Shown here piece by piece: positions 1 to 12,009 of a stretch of 62,000 nt of DNA. Below the pieces are notes generated by a model, which was not told the origin of the DNA, searched no databases, and worked only from the letters and a program-made list of their open reading frames with translations. Source of the DNA: Tubiluchus corallicola (taxonomy: Eukaryota; Priapulida; Priapulimorpha; Priapulimorphida; Tubiluchidae); NCBI GenBank assembly GCA_030141605.1, contig JAQGDQ010000182.1, positions 50,001 through 112,000 on the forward strand, read 5' to 3'. Both the position numbers and the translations under genes were made by a program. Position 1 is the first letter of the stretch, and every line of letters starts with the position of its first letter.

Positions 1-424
1 TTAGACTCAAAGCAAATTGAGCATGTACAAAGAAAGGCATCACATAGTATCCCGCACCGATTATTGTTTGACGTTCTAAATCAATTGTTTGTAACATTAG
101 AAATGAATGACACATTTTTTTACAAAATGGCATAAATGACTGAGTCGTCGTAATGCGTTTTCATTGTAGTAAACAGTAATTATGTTAGTGAATTGATTTC
201 ATGTGCATCGTTTTTTGTAGATAATTATGTAAATAGCGTGCCCTCTTATATGTATATTTTTGTACTTATATGCTCTATTTTATTGTAATTTCCGTAATTT
301 TAGTCGTACGTTTTAATGTGTAGTCTTAATGTCTTACATGCACTTTATTTAGCTTATACATGTATGTGTGTTTTTATTTGGATTTTAAGACTGAAATGAA
401 AGTCTGAATTGAATTGACTTGAAT
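1..424 (+). mobile_element. possible 3' end of a non-LTR retrotransposon
   Basis: The first bases read, in frame 1, as LDSKQIEHVQRKASH, which resembles the 'IE.VQR.A' stretch near the C-terminus of CR1/Jockey-type reverse transcriptases. The frame closes at about position 135. It is followed by A+T-rich sequence ending in ATTGAATTGACTTGAATT, a short tail repeat of the kind seen at CR1/L2 3' ends, and then by a CAA/CGA/CAG trinucleotide tract. The element would be truncated by the window edge. The match is short, so this is a tentative assignment. Confidence 0.35.
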
Positions 425-439
425 TAATTTAAAAAAGAA

Positions 440-556
440 CTTCATTGAATGACAAGGTCAACGACAACAACGACGACAGCAGCAACAGCAATAGCAACAA
501 CAACGACAGTGACAATAACAACAGCAGTAGCAGGCAGCAATAACAGCAACAGACTT
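440..556. repeat. degenerate CAA/CGA/CAG trinucleotide tract
   Basis: Impure run of CAA, CGA, CAG and AAT triplets. It directly follows the putative retrotransposon tail. A similar tract follows the reverse transcriptase remnant near 20.7 kb, so both may have grown from retroposon 3' tails. Confidence 0.85.
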
Positions 557-2780
557 TCATCTCAACCACACGTAACAATAAAAAACTGTGGTTTCGAGTG
601 TCGCGATTTGTGAAGGTTATGCTCAAACTGGTTGACGTGAATCTAATTCTTTTAACGGGTGTCCAAGGACTCCTGCTGCCGGTTATCAAGAAAGCTTGTG
701 ACACTGTAATTGCCGAATCCAGCTCCTATTGATGTTACGAACACCATGTAGAATAAGCAGGCACTAGTTCTTATTAGTTCAATTGTCCAAGACATTAACA
801 GGACTTACACTGCAGTATAACTACCCGTTGTCACCATTAGCAGCAGGGGACAAAGCAATGAACGCAAATCAGTATCTACAGTGAATGCAAAATCAGTATA
901 AGATCACGCGTTTGAAGGCTCTGGCTTTAAACGACTTTCTTATACAGTTCGGGTATTGTGCAAGCCAGAATGCAGTAATAAACCGTAGGGCCGGGTGGAA
1001 ATGGGGTATGGCGGGGTTAGAACATAGTTAAGTTTGTTAAGGAGTTCAAAAGTATGCAAACATCTTTAGCGAGAGAAACGCTAGAGGCAAAATTAGACGA
1101 TTTTTTAAGTTTGTACACTATCAAAATAAACCCCTTTTTATTTTAATTTATTTCTTTATTACAGATTCTTGTCTGTAGAAAAATCAATCAAACTATTCAC
1201 ATTCACAATAAAATATAATATATGTACATCATTAAAATAATTATAGTTAGAATATTGCCTTTTTGCAAGGGGCTTATAAGAAACAAAATGGAACAAGAAA
1301 TATCGTAAGCCTATTGCTAACGGTTGACAAGACCTCAAATGTGTTAAATTTCAAGATTCACTTCACACTCTGTGCTCGTTTGATAATACTTGGCTATCGG
1401 TCACTCAGAGTACTTGTTGAGTTATTTAAATGAAGATGTAAACTGTTGCTGTAGGTGCTTTTTGCCTGAAGATCCAAGTTGTTTGCTTGCAGCCGACTGG
1501 GATGGAGGATTTAGATATTTCATTTGACATACTTTATGAAGACTATAAAGAATACGTTTACTCTCGTGTTCTTTATCACATTCTCTAGCTATCTCCATCT
1601 ATTCCTTTCCTTGCCATTGATGTAGATTCCGACAAATGCTTCCCTGTTCACTCATTCACATTGGATTCGTCTTGTTTTTTTGTTGTAGTTCTTCTACACG
1701 GTCTTACTGTCCAAGACACGTGAAGACGTGTACAGAAGGTTTGCGAATGTATGTAGCAGGTGGATGTCTCTTGCTTTCAGGTTTCACGTGTCAAAACAAA
1801 GGCCACATCTTTGTATTCAGTACGTATCGCTTGTTGCTCTTGGTAAGAATCCAGTCATTTCGTAATATGTCAAGCAACCTCCAGGTAGATCTTGTGCCTT
1901 TATTTCTTGCCTACCGTCTCCAATCCATGCGATGATTGCATCTAAAGTACTCGAATATGTTCACTGGTGCCAGGGTAACCTCGTGGCACAGTACATTCAG
2001 CTTCTGTTGTCAGCAAGAAATGTTCAAATTGGTGCTTTCAGCTATCTGTGTTTAGCAAGAATAATTACTATTGGTATTTTTAACGTACTTGAATAGCTTT
2101 AGTAACGCTTACATCACAAACCGTAGAACATGCGTCTACCCCTCCCCAGAAAGAGTCGTATCCTTAAAATCTGGCAGTTACTAAAACCTGTCTTACAGGT
2201 GTCGTCAGACAATGCATTCAAGTTCACAAATTTACGACGCGTACATGATTCTGGCCCATGACTGTTAAAAAAATTCGGCATACCCATGGCATCCCAATAC
2301 ATTCAGAAAATCCGTGCGCTTTCCGAAGTTTCCCGAGCAAAAACGAACGGGAGTCTTAAGATTTGTACTCTAAAAGCAAACAACAAAAAGTAATCGAACA
2401 AGTCAAATAATTTATCTTTTGAAGTCGGTAGATTTTCTTTTATCTTTTATAATCATATTAATGGAAACGACGTTTTTATTTTGATATTTGGAGGTCACTT
2501 CTACGGTAGGTAATAGTAAAATTAAATTTTTAAATCGTTCATGCAAATTTTGGCAAATTAAAGGCTAAGATATTTTCATGCCTAATAAAATTAATTTCAC
2601 AGAAAATAAAAAACTGATGTAATAAGATTAAATAACATGTACTTTATTAATAAGTCGTGCTCAGTGCTTGAAATTTTTCATGCGCTCTTGTTCGTATAAT
2701 CAGTTAATCCTCTTGCCATTTTCTAGGAAAAGTTAATCAAATTTGCTGGTATAAAACTTCACAACAGTTTGTTAGGTTTT
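557..2780. other. non-coding stretch, nothing recognised
   Basis: A+T-rich sequence with only short ORFs (for example 99 codons at 1636-1935) lacking any motif I recognise. No RNA gene, terminal repeat or clear promoter cluster was seen. Confidence 0.5.
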
Positions 2781-2799
2781 TTTCATAGACTGAAGAGGA

Positions 2800-3625
2800 A
2801 TGTCATTCAGATTGATGAATCCAAGCCAGTGAAAATTGATGAATCGAGTGAAACCAAGTTGAATAATACACGCCAACAAAAATTAATGAATTATCCCAAG
2901 TCCGGTCAAGTTGATGAAAAACAGTTAACTGATTGTTTGTAAATCTAAAGGCAGTCCTAGGTTGACCTTGCGATGTAACGCAGCTGGCAACTGGCGGCTT
3001 ACGGTGCGCGGCATACGGAGCCGGCTAGTTCCGAGTTTATCCGGTCGACGTAAGCAGGCTTACGACGCAACTCAGTTCTAGGGAGTTACACTTTTCTACT
3101 CGCAGCATGCGGTATCTACCCAGTTCCGCTCGACCGTAACAACCTGAGTATTGTTCGCTAAGATTGGGGTCTGGTCAGAGATTTTTTCATTTGCGTACGC
3201 TTAGTCGTACTCGACCTGAGCAGTATTGCAACTCGCAGGAACTCGTATCTTCCTTGTTACATGCTGTTGCTGGAAATTAGTTGCAGTCTGCTTGAGCGTG
3301 TCTACGACTGTTTCCTGTAAAATGAGGCGAGTCACGTTGCATTCGTAAGTTGACCTAAGCTTGGCTTTGACGAACTCAACTCGGGCCCAGGTTGATAATC
3401 TGAATCAATTCAGATTCACGAATCTGAAGTAACCTAAACTGATGAAATGAAGACCCGAAATTATGTTGGTCTATATCAACCGAAGTTAGCTAACCCACTC
3501 ACTATGGTTAACGAATCTGATTTAACCCAGGACGTGACAAATTCAAATTAGCAGAGGCTGATCAAGCCAAGTCAAACCTATTTGATGAACCTAAGTCAAC
3601 ACAAGTTGAAAAATCCACAATAGTG
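2800..3625. repeat. degenerate GATGAA/CAAGTTGA repeat tract flanking a CpG-dense block
   Basis: At 2805-2940 and again at 3385-3625 the sequence is built of loosely repeated words such as TTGATGAATCCAAG, CAAGTTGATGAA and GATGAACCTAAGTCAAC. They form an old, decayed short-period repeat. The two repeat stretches enclose the CpG-rich segment annotated separately. No open frame runs through it. Confidence 0.5.
2950..3390. promoter_or_regulatory. CpG-dense island-like block
   Basis: I count roughly thirty CpG dinucleotides in about 440 bases (for example around 3000-3075 and 3120-3215), in a region that is otherwise A+T-rich and CpG-poor. No long ORF, TATA box or splice-flanked exon is evident. 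It could be a promoter-associated CpG island, an old GC-rich insertion, or a block spared methylation-driven decay. No neighbouring gene can be tied to it from this sequence. Confidence 0.4.
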
Positions 3626-3639
3626 ACTGAATTAAAGTG

Positions 3640-5390
3640 CATGTATAATATGTAGTCTGTAGGATCCGTGTTGAATCCAAGACAACTTGATTTAATCAGC
3701 AATAAGTCAGTTAGAATAAACCCAAAAAACTTTTCAGACAGAATTGTTGATTCAGTACTAACAAAAGTTACAAATTCACTGCCTGTTGCTCATTTTTTTA
3801 GTTTACTTTGCAAGGAAAGATAGCAACAGTTTATACATATGAAGTTAATCCATAGCACAAAAACCTAGTAGCTGATCAAACATTGACATGTCTTCTATTT
3901 GAAAAACATTTCAACTTGCATATGATGCACGTTTACCCATGTAATCGTCTCATCCCATCCTCCCCTAATTGTTACAAATTCGTCTCATCATACCGCTAGA
4001 TTAAACCTGATTATTTACTTTCAGCGGGTAGATTTACCTTCAATTTTGCACTGAACGCTTTGGCTTCTACTGATACTGTGCAGCAGCAACCATAGCGCAA
4101 ACAGTATCCACTAATTGAATAAGTTAGCCACGCAATTGGATTAAGCATTCTCGCAGTAACAAACAATTCAGCGGACAATTAGCAAGAGAGAAGGAGAAAA
4201 GAGAACGCTTCGCGTGCGTTCCACAATTCTGAGAAGCTCATCCTGTTGCTCAACTTTAAGAGTAATGCAATCAGATAGATTCTGCTGCTTGTGAGACTGA
4301 TCAGTTTTGCTGAATGAAAGTTGGTCCAAAATGCTCATTAGACAATTCTTCAAATTACTCGTGCAGCAACTGGATTTGCACTTTTCGTTTACTTGATTAA
4401 AAGCTGGGATCAAGTAAAATCAAGAATGATTTATACTTAAGGATGGTTCTTAAAATAATTGTTTTTTCTCCTCCAAGAGCGAAATGATCGACCTTGTATT
4501 TTTTCTGGATATTTATTCAGTATTATTTCTCTGGGGTCTGCCAAATTAGATATAAAGGCTACGTAACTTTCAAAACGTTACTGCAGCTTTCATAATTATA
4601 GTTAGAAATAAAACTTGTTACCACATTTGTTGTTCGTGTAAAATTTTTATTGAAAGTATTTAACGCTTGTTGTAAAAAAGATTGTTAAAACGAACTGATT
4701 TGTGATTTTAACACCACACAAACAAGCTTACAATAGATTACAAAGCTTTCTCATACGGCTTAAACCTAAGGAAACTTTGGTCATTTCAAGAGCCTTTGAC
4801 ACTTTTTAGTAAAATTCATATATCTGCAATTAGCGAAGCAAAAAGTTCTATTTCTAATTATCATTTAGTCACTACTGTCATACAGTTTCATTTAGCTTTG
4901 TACGTTCCTTGCTGAAAATGCTCGTGCATTTAATGAAATAAACAAGAACAAGAAGAAGATAAACAGATGAGGAGCGATTTGGCTCGAGCCTCGACCAAAA
5001 ATACGCCAACGACAAGCAAAACGACTTTACAAAATTTACCGAGCATTTCCCAGAAACCTTGTGGTTAAGCTCTGCAACGAATACGCCTGAGCCTGCAGTT
5101 CAAAACGGAAGTTTTGCGCCAGGTAGTTGTAATTGTCAAGCCTTATTCTTGGTCAGATTATTTTTCGTTTTTAAAGTTCTTCATGAGTGTATTCTGAAAA
5201 TACGTAAACTTCTTAGGTGACGTAAAATTATAACGATTTTAATATGTTTAATTATTAATGCTTAATAGCATCATTAATTCCGAACTTAAGTAATTAAGAC
5301 TTTAACTAAAATGCTGCTAATTAAACGCTCTTGTAAAAAGCCCACAAGAAGAAAAATTTAGACTGTAATTTGATTGAATTTCTACATTCA
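3640..5390. other. non-coding stretch, nothing recognised
   Basis: A+T-rich DNA with short ORFs only. The longest, 81 codons on the minus strand at 4168-4413, has no recognisable family signature. Confidence 0.5.
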
Positions 5391-5398
5391 GCTGTAAA

Positions 5399-5446
5399 GG
5401 CTGGAGTTGAAACCCATCCCGGGTTTTGTTCAAACTCGAACTCCAG
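5399..5446. repeat. short imperfect hairpin
   Basis: CTGGAGTT at the left pairs with AACTCCAG at the right, and inside these AAACCC faces GGGTTT. The hairpin is too short to classify. It lies about 60 bases before the ETS/CRE composite site. Confidence 0.45.
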
Positions 5447-5503
5447 TGAAAGCCATGTCCATTCTTTTACTAATTGCACCAGCGCGACTCTTGATCAGAC
5501 GGT

Positions 5504-5518
5504 CCGGAAGTGACGTCA
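5504..5518 (+). promoter_or_regulatory. composite ETS-CRE site
   Basis: CCGGAAGTGACGTCA joins a perfect ETS core (CCGGAAGT) to a perfect palindromic cAMP-response element (TGACGTCA), sharing the T. This arrangement is known from animal promoters bound by ETS and CREB/ATF factors. No gene start can be assigned beside it. A short ATG frame of 11 codons begins at about 5651. Confidence 0.5.
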
Positions 5519-5699
5519 TTGATAGCGTGCAAAATACAGACTTCTGAACAATAAAGCCCAAGCATTAAGCAAAAAAAAATCGACTGCCTTTTGAAAAGCT
5601 CATGTAAAAATAGTAATAATTTCAGCTGTAATAGTGGCGAATAATTCGACATGGAGGCAGCCGCCCTCACTCATTGCCTGCTTTAAAACTAAAAATATG

Positions 5700-8280
5700 A
5701 AGGATGATGTCGTCGTGTGAAATATAGGAAATAACGGCTAGCCATCCTTGAGTTCGCAGTGCGTTTCGAACAGAAGATAATTAAAGTAGGAGCATATAGG
5801 TCCAATAAATACGTATCATTGGTAACAGACCAAAAAGAATCTGGCTATGATGTTAAGAACATAAAATTAAAAATAGGAAGCCGCGGTTTTATCAGCCCTG
5901 AAAGCTTCAAAAGCTAAAACATTTCTTAGTGACAATCGGAATAAAGCGTCCGTTGGTTAAATCTTTACTTAATAAGCAGAGTAAGTTGGGCGTTGCTCAT
6001 CAAGATCAATAATTTATTCAAACTCGGAGAACTTGGAACAGCGTCAGACTGCTAGAATTTAATAACTCCAGATCTTAAAATCGCTGTTGTTAAGTTAAAC
6101 GTGTCTATCCTTTTTTACTTACTTAAAACTGTTTGCTTTTTAATACTTTAATTATAAAACATTTTAGATTATTTTGTATTATATCTTACCTTATTATTGA
6201 GATTACTCATAAGTCGCTGTTTTCTGAGTGTTTTAAATTGCGTCTTTTATATTTTTTGATACCATTTCACGTTACCTTGACCAACTTTTTATGATTTTAC
6301 TATGTATGGTATCGATATGTCTTAAAACTGCTCGTTCTTATTAAAATTTTAAATAAATGTCATGAATAATAAGCCATGTTCAAATCTCAATAAGAAAAAT
6401 AATTTATTTAAATTATTTTAATATTAATTAATAACAATAATCATTATTATTCACAAATGCTCATTTTACTTTTAGTTTTTTGTCAGTAGCGTTGTCAGCG
6501 TCGTCGCCGTCGTCATCGTTGGCACCAAATAAAGTGTTTTTTTGCGAAGCTACCTCGCTACTTAGTTTTACTTCTGCCACTTCTGTAATTCATGGCATTA
6601 TTATTGAATTTCACAGTCATTTTTAAAATTATCACTATTGATGCAAGTCACGAAACTACTGACGATTGTGTAAAAGTACGTAAAGGTGAAAAAATGTAGT
6701 ACGTCTTATTTTTAGATACCAATAGTTAATCAGCAGTATTCCACATTTGGTCAAAAACGGAAAATTAGAGCTAAATTTTAACTTAATTTTAATCTTAAAT
6801 AAAAACAGTGGTGGATCTGCACGGCATGTCACATTTTTATCAGGAAAACTCTATATGGGCAGAAGATGGTAATCCACACAGTGTACATATAACTTGCGTG
6901 GCCTTGTACTGACACGCAGCCTAACGTGTTGCTTGAATGGTAGGCAAGGTAGGACAGCTGGACAGGTGGATACGTTCAGGATAGATCTAATATTTGTATG
7001 CCTTATCAAAAATTAATGTTGTTGACTAAGAAACTTTTATACGATGGCGCTTTCTAATCAGCTACCTAGTAATACTTACCAATGAAGCCCAGTCGTACAT
7101 GCAGTCATGAGATTATAAAAGGTCTACTGCACTTATACTACACATTGGTTTCCTAAGCCTTTACATTGATACGAGCATTTGCTGTCCGTCTACACAGGCT
7201 TGTCTGTTCGACAAAAGACAGTGACAAGAAAGTGGCATTTCTTAAATTTTCTGTGGTTATATTGGATTTATATATTGGGTAGTTTGCTGCTAGCTTAATA
7301 CGATTGTGCTATACAAGCGGTTTAATGTTGTAAATCACTGTGATTATTAAATAGACAATCATTTCCAGTTTATTATAGGGATTTAAGAAGTAAAGCGCGT
7401 CGTGCCACTTTGCGAGTTACTTTCCTTCTCAAGCTTAAAAAGTTAAGCCTCTTTGTTAAAAAATCGTTTGGTAAAAATCATTCCTAAAAGAACTCTAGAC
7501 CTTGAACTCTCTGGTCTCCTACAAACGACTGCACAAAATATTGAATCGCAGTTGAAATTTGGTTCAACACCAGCGCAAGTTTATTGTCCAACCGGTCCAT
7601 TCAAGCGTATTTTAATTAAAATTCGTTGGCCATAAATAAATACACATCTAGAAGTGGCTGCAATATTTTGCACATCCAAAGAGAGGCTATGCAATTTCCA
7701 CATCGTAGCCAGGGGCGCATGAGAATTCGTAATAATTATCATCGTCATGCACTGATGTTTGAGTTCTGGCAATAAATCTGAACTGAAAAGACCAATAAGC
7801 GAGATCTGTTATTAAAAATACTTTCTAACGGTTACCTAAGCAGTTGTATTTACATAAGAAAGCCCGAGGCTAGCACCCTGTACGCTGTGCATGGATCCGG
7901 ATCGAACATCCATCAATTAAGCGTATGTAAATTTTTTCATTAACTTAATCACAACGTAGATTTACAACATCAGTGCTGATCTGAAAGTGATATAGGCTGA
8001 TATTAGAATCGCTAATTAAATTTCTAGCTGCTTTTTTAAGTTGATTTGCGTAGTCTCCGCAAAATAAGTTTCAGAGTTTTTTCTAACCACAAATATGATT
8101 TTTCTGCTTCATTTTCTTACCATTGACGTATTTTGTGCCTTTTGTTTTTGTCGTTGTAGGCGACGTAATCATTAACATCGTAATTAGTATAGTCAGTCTC
8201 AGCAGTAATAGCGGTCCATGCAAATGCAATGTGTAATACATGTAGTGTTGTTGGTAGTTATTTTTGAAGCTGTGGAGGTA
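5700..8280. other. non-coding stretch, nothing recognised
   Basis: Strongly A+T-rich in 6100-6480. Two short overlapping opposite-strand ORFs near 7453-7772 have no recognisable signature. An impure GTC/GTT triplet patch lies near 6488-6522. Confidence 0.5.
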
Positions 8281-8309
8281 ATGGCGGTTATTATTTTGTA
8301 TTAATATTC

Positions 8310-8390
8310 TTTATTGCTGGAAATGTTACATATAATGTAAACGTAGAATTAAAATCTTATTTACATTAAAAGTTGTATGTAAGCAGTTTA
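8310..8390 (+). repeat. interspersed repeat, copy A
   Basis: About 80 bases beginning TTTATTGCTGGAAATGTTACAT and containing TATTTACATTAAAA then TTGTATGTAA. They recur in the same orientation at 40271-40350 with a handful of differences. Copy A lies just downstream, on the minus strand, of a reverse transcriptase C-terminus, so it may be part of that element's 3' untranslated end. Confidence 0.6.
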
Positions 8391-8723
8391 TAAAAAGCTG
8401 ATAAAAGCAATAGTGTCGCTATCATAAAAAAGGCCTACACACTCAAACTAACATGCACTTACAAATAAAACTAAAACTATATCCAAATGAGTAGAAAAAT
8501 TACAAAATGTACATAAATTACAAACATTAAGAACTAAATTAAAAATATATACATATTACAAATTAAAGGAAATTTAAAAAATATACGAAATACATGGACA
8601 CCGAGGTATTAATTTAAGTAAAAAAACAATTAGCAGTTTTATAGGAGAAAATATTTATGTATATGCAATATATTTTAGTTACATATGTCAATTAGAGAGT
8701 TTCAGTTCATTACTGCTTGGTTT

Positions 8724-8987
8724 TTATATATTCACTATGTGCATAATTTTATCATTTACATAGTTTGAACGATTATAATTAGTAAGGAGAGTATCTTTCA
8801 GTTTACTTTTAAAGGAGCTGGCAGTTTGGGCTGTTTTAACGTTAATTGGTAGGGAATTCCAAAATTGATGTTGGGTTGGTATTGTTTTTAAGCAATCGGT
8901 AAAATTATCCGTAGAGTTGGTATTAGTTGGGATACTTGTGGTATTGGTAGTGACTCTGCTGCTGTCCAGTTTGTGTTGGCGATTCCA
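8724..8987 (-). pseudogene. C-terminal fragment of a non-LTR retrotransposon reverse transcriptase
   Basis: Reading the minus strand from 8987 down to a TAA at 8724 gives 87 sense codons with no internal stop, bounded upstream by a TAG. Near the centre is FWNSLPINVKTAQTASSFK followed by SKLKDTLL. This is the conserved tail of CR1/Jockey-like ORF2 proteins ('WNSLP..V....S...FK..LK..LL'). The polymerase catalytic core with its YADD box is absent, so this is a 5'-truncated or decayed copy rather than a functional gene. The 3' untranslated part probably continues to about 8300. Such elements encode an endonuclease and a reverse transcriptase that copy their own RNA into new chromosomal sites. Confidence 0.8.
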
Positions 8988-8999
8988 CTACACGACGTT

Positions 9000-9890
9000 G
9001 TGAAACCATTCTCATAGTTTTTCATAATTTACTTCATCGATGACGAAATTCGTGATTTCGTGTGCTATAACCGAAGTAGTCATTGTCCAGAGTAGCAGCA
9101 CGCAGGGAATTTGTACGTTGGACCTTGTACATCCCATCAAAGATCGTGACAGGCTGCATTTACGCAGTAGAAGCTCTTCGCCCAGAGGGTAAGTTTGCTG
9201 TTTATGGCTCTTTCTCTCTCTCTCTGATAAGAATGCAATCATTTCCTTCAATTTGGAATCACTGGTAAAGAACTGTGTCTGAGCAACCGGCATCTGCGTC
9301 GACTTCATATCAGTTTTATCTGGCCGTTAGTTTGCAGTCGAATCGTGTTCTGTAAAGCGCTCCTTCATTGCCGTGGATATCAGGTTCCTCTTGGGCACAG
9401 TTAGCGCCCTTTCTGTATTGACTAAGTTGTGAAGTTGTGCCACTTTTATATGAACACGTAAAGGTATGAACTTGTGGCACTGACAGAGCATATCATGCAC
9501 TTTATGAGGGTTTATTCTTTTCTATTTTGTATAATAAACACGTGTAAATTTGTACCGCTAAGTAGATGAAAATCACTGGTGGTGAGTAATTCAGCTAAGT
9601 TTATTGGCTCGACCTTTTAAAATATTAGGATACAAACATTACTTGGATATAAGCAATTTTTTACACAGTTTTGCATTCTACAGACACATCAATCTAGACA
9701 CAACATTGTAGACATAACGTTTCTCATCGGCGTTAATTAACTGGTGGCGTTTTTAATGTGTTATATGTTGACAGGTGACGAGTCAAACAACCCCTCTCAA
9801 ACACTAAAGAGCTTTTCAAATGTTGCACTTTTGAGTACAAGTGTCAGTTCTTCATGCACACTGAATAATTCCCGTTAAGTGCTGACTTTC
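9000..9890. other. non-coding stretch, short ORFs only
   Basis: Opposite-strand ORFs at 9012-9308 (98 codons, minus) and 9083-9268 (plus) have no signature I recognise. A short CT run (TCTCTCTCTCT) lies near 9211. Confidence 0.45.
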
Positions 9891-9904
9891 GACTTGCAGT
9901 GTGC

Positions 9905-10555
9905 TGAACAGAAATGCAAATATCTTGGCAGTCTGTTAGGCACTGAAAAAGAGAAGGAGTTTACAATTCCCCACACAATTTAAATACCCTACCGTACCGT
10001 GGGAATTGTAAACTTGAGCCTGAAGAAGATATCAAAAGAAGGAAAATATTGGAACTAACGGCTTTCTCAAAATTTAAAAATATCTTCAATAAGAAGTACA
10101 TTTGTCTAAGGTTCGAGGCTGTAAACTTAGGATTTTCAACATATACATATCTCCCATTTTTCTATACAATTCGGAATTACAGACCTTGAAAGTAAATAAT
10201 CTGCTGGAGATTGATGCTTTTCAACGACAATTGATCATTATTGCAAATAAAATGGCCAAATAATATAAGTAACAAAGATTTGTACGACAAAGTCAAGGAC
10301 AAAAATGGGCCAAGAAGAAAAAATACAGTAGACTTAACTGGATGGGTCGTTCTTTGAGATTAAAGCCTTCCATGAATCAACTGAATCATTTAAGACGCCA
10401 AGGGGAGGCAGGTTGCTCACATGGATGGATTTTACACAAAAAGACCTCAATGGAACACCTCTAATTTTGAAAAACTTCATCATTTAGAGTAGAACAAGAA
10501 CGTACCGTGTGGCGGCAGAAAGTGGACAGTGGTAATGTCACTGGACGATTGATAC
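9905..10555 (+). pseudogene. frameshifted C-terminal remnant of a second non-LTR reverse transcriptase
   Basis: Several frames must be joined conceptually, and each piece matches the thumb and C-terminal region of craniofacial-associated-type LINE reverse transcriptases ('YLGSLL', 'Y.SE.WTL', 'RLRW.GH.LR.'). In order I read KCKYLGSLLGTEKE (about 9917), DIKRRKILELTAFSKFKNIF (about 10028), IFNIYISPIFLYNSELQTLK (about 10133), WPNNISNKDLYDKVKD, YSRLNWMGRSLRLKPS, RLLTWMDFTQKDL and RTVWRQKVDSG. Frameshifts occur between pieces and stop codons follow, so the copy is dead. A roughly 57-base inverted-repeat insertion interrupts it between the first two pieces. It is a different lineage from the minus-strand remnant at 8.7-9.0 kb. 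The catalytic core is not present. Confidence 0.8.
9958..10014. mobile_element. tiny inverted-repeat insertion inside the RT remnant
   Basis: AGTTTACAATTCCC at 9958-9971 is the exact reverse complement of GGGAATTGTAAACT at 10001-10014, with 29 bases between. The segment separates two parts of a reverse transcriptase reading frame that are normally contiguous, so it was inserted later. Imperfect flanking words CTGAAAAAG and CTGAAGAAG could be a target duplication. It is too small to assign to a family. Confidence 0.55.
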
Positions 10556-10854
10556 ACGCCATGTGATATGATGATCGAATGGTGTAAAAGAGTTAAATGC
10601 ACTAGTATTGACATCGCAACTTTGTAATGTTGCTGCGAACAAATCACGAACATCATGTTTTTGTGATATTAACAGCATGCGAAGTTAATATGCCTGGCTA
10701 GAAAAAGTTACCAGACTTATAGGGTCAAATTTACTAAAATAAATGAAATGTTCGTGTAATTATGATAACAAATTTTGTATGTTAAGTTTAGTCCTGGCCG
10801 ATATTACCTTCTCTAGTGTCATTATCTTAAGCATTCTAAGAACATTATGATATA

Positions 10855-11275
10855 GTTTTCATTTATTTTTAAAACTCAACAGTGATTTAGTGTCTTTGAC
10901 ATTACTTCACAAGATATACCATAAAGCAGAACTCTGATAAGTAATAATAGGTTTCATAATATCAGTTCTTATTTTCAGAACATATGGTAATCACTGAGTT
11001 ACCTAATATTTCACATATAAATATTATATAAATAAATAAATAAATATAAATAAATATATTATAAATAAGTTATAAATAAAATAGTTCATAAATAAAATAA
11101 AAATATTATAATATAATTTTCATCTCCTTTTTAAAACTCAAAAGCAGTGATTTAGTTTCTTTGACATTACATGGCAAGTTATTCCGCAAAAATAGAACTC
11201 TGATAAGTAATGTGTTTTATAATGTCAATTCTTATTTTTGAAAAATGATAATCGTTGAACTACCTAATAATGTAA
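10855..11275 (+). repeat. diverged direct repeat pair (about 155 bp each)
   Basis: The stretch at about 10855-11010 (AAAACTCAACAGTGATTTAG ... GAACTCTGATAAGTAAT ... ACCTAATA) recurs at about 11117-11275 with substitutions and small indels. Between them is an ATAAATAAATAAATAT-type simple tract. Old tandem copies, or two copies of one transposon end. No protein signature was found. Confidence 0.65.
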
Positions 11276-11691
11276 TTATAAAGGGTATTATTTCTTTAGA
11301 ATACCTTGGCGAAAATATAGCAGCAGACTATTAAAATGGTTATGAACAAAACATTAATACACCGATTTTTGCAACCAATATAATATTAAATGCAGGCGAA
11401 AATCTTTAAAGCAAATGTGAGTTACAACGACCTTACGGATACTTTATCAAGCTTCTATTTATTAAATATTTTCGCCATGTTACTCACGTTTTGACAATGG
11501 CGCATATGAAGGGAAGATAAGGCAAGGGAAGGGAAGGGAAGATGAGGAATGGCGAAAAACGAATGGACATGAGAAGAAAAACATAAAATGACGAAAATAT
11601 TTATTTTTAACAAATGATCTAAAAATTGATAGAAACCCCATGTAAGTTGCAATAAGTTATTTCGAGCAAGACTACAGAGAGATTAGGTATG

Positions 11692-11901
<210 letters not shown>

Positions 11902-12009
11902 TTCAGTAAAGGGGCTATTATTACCAATGGTGTAACATTAGCTTAACTGAAACGTTGTTGCAAGTAAGTTTTGGAATTAATACCCATGTCTAGGTTGCTG
12001 ACTAACAGC

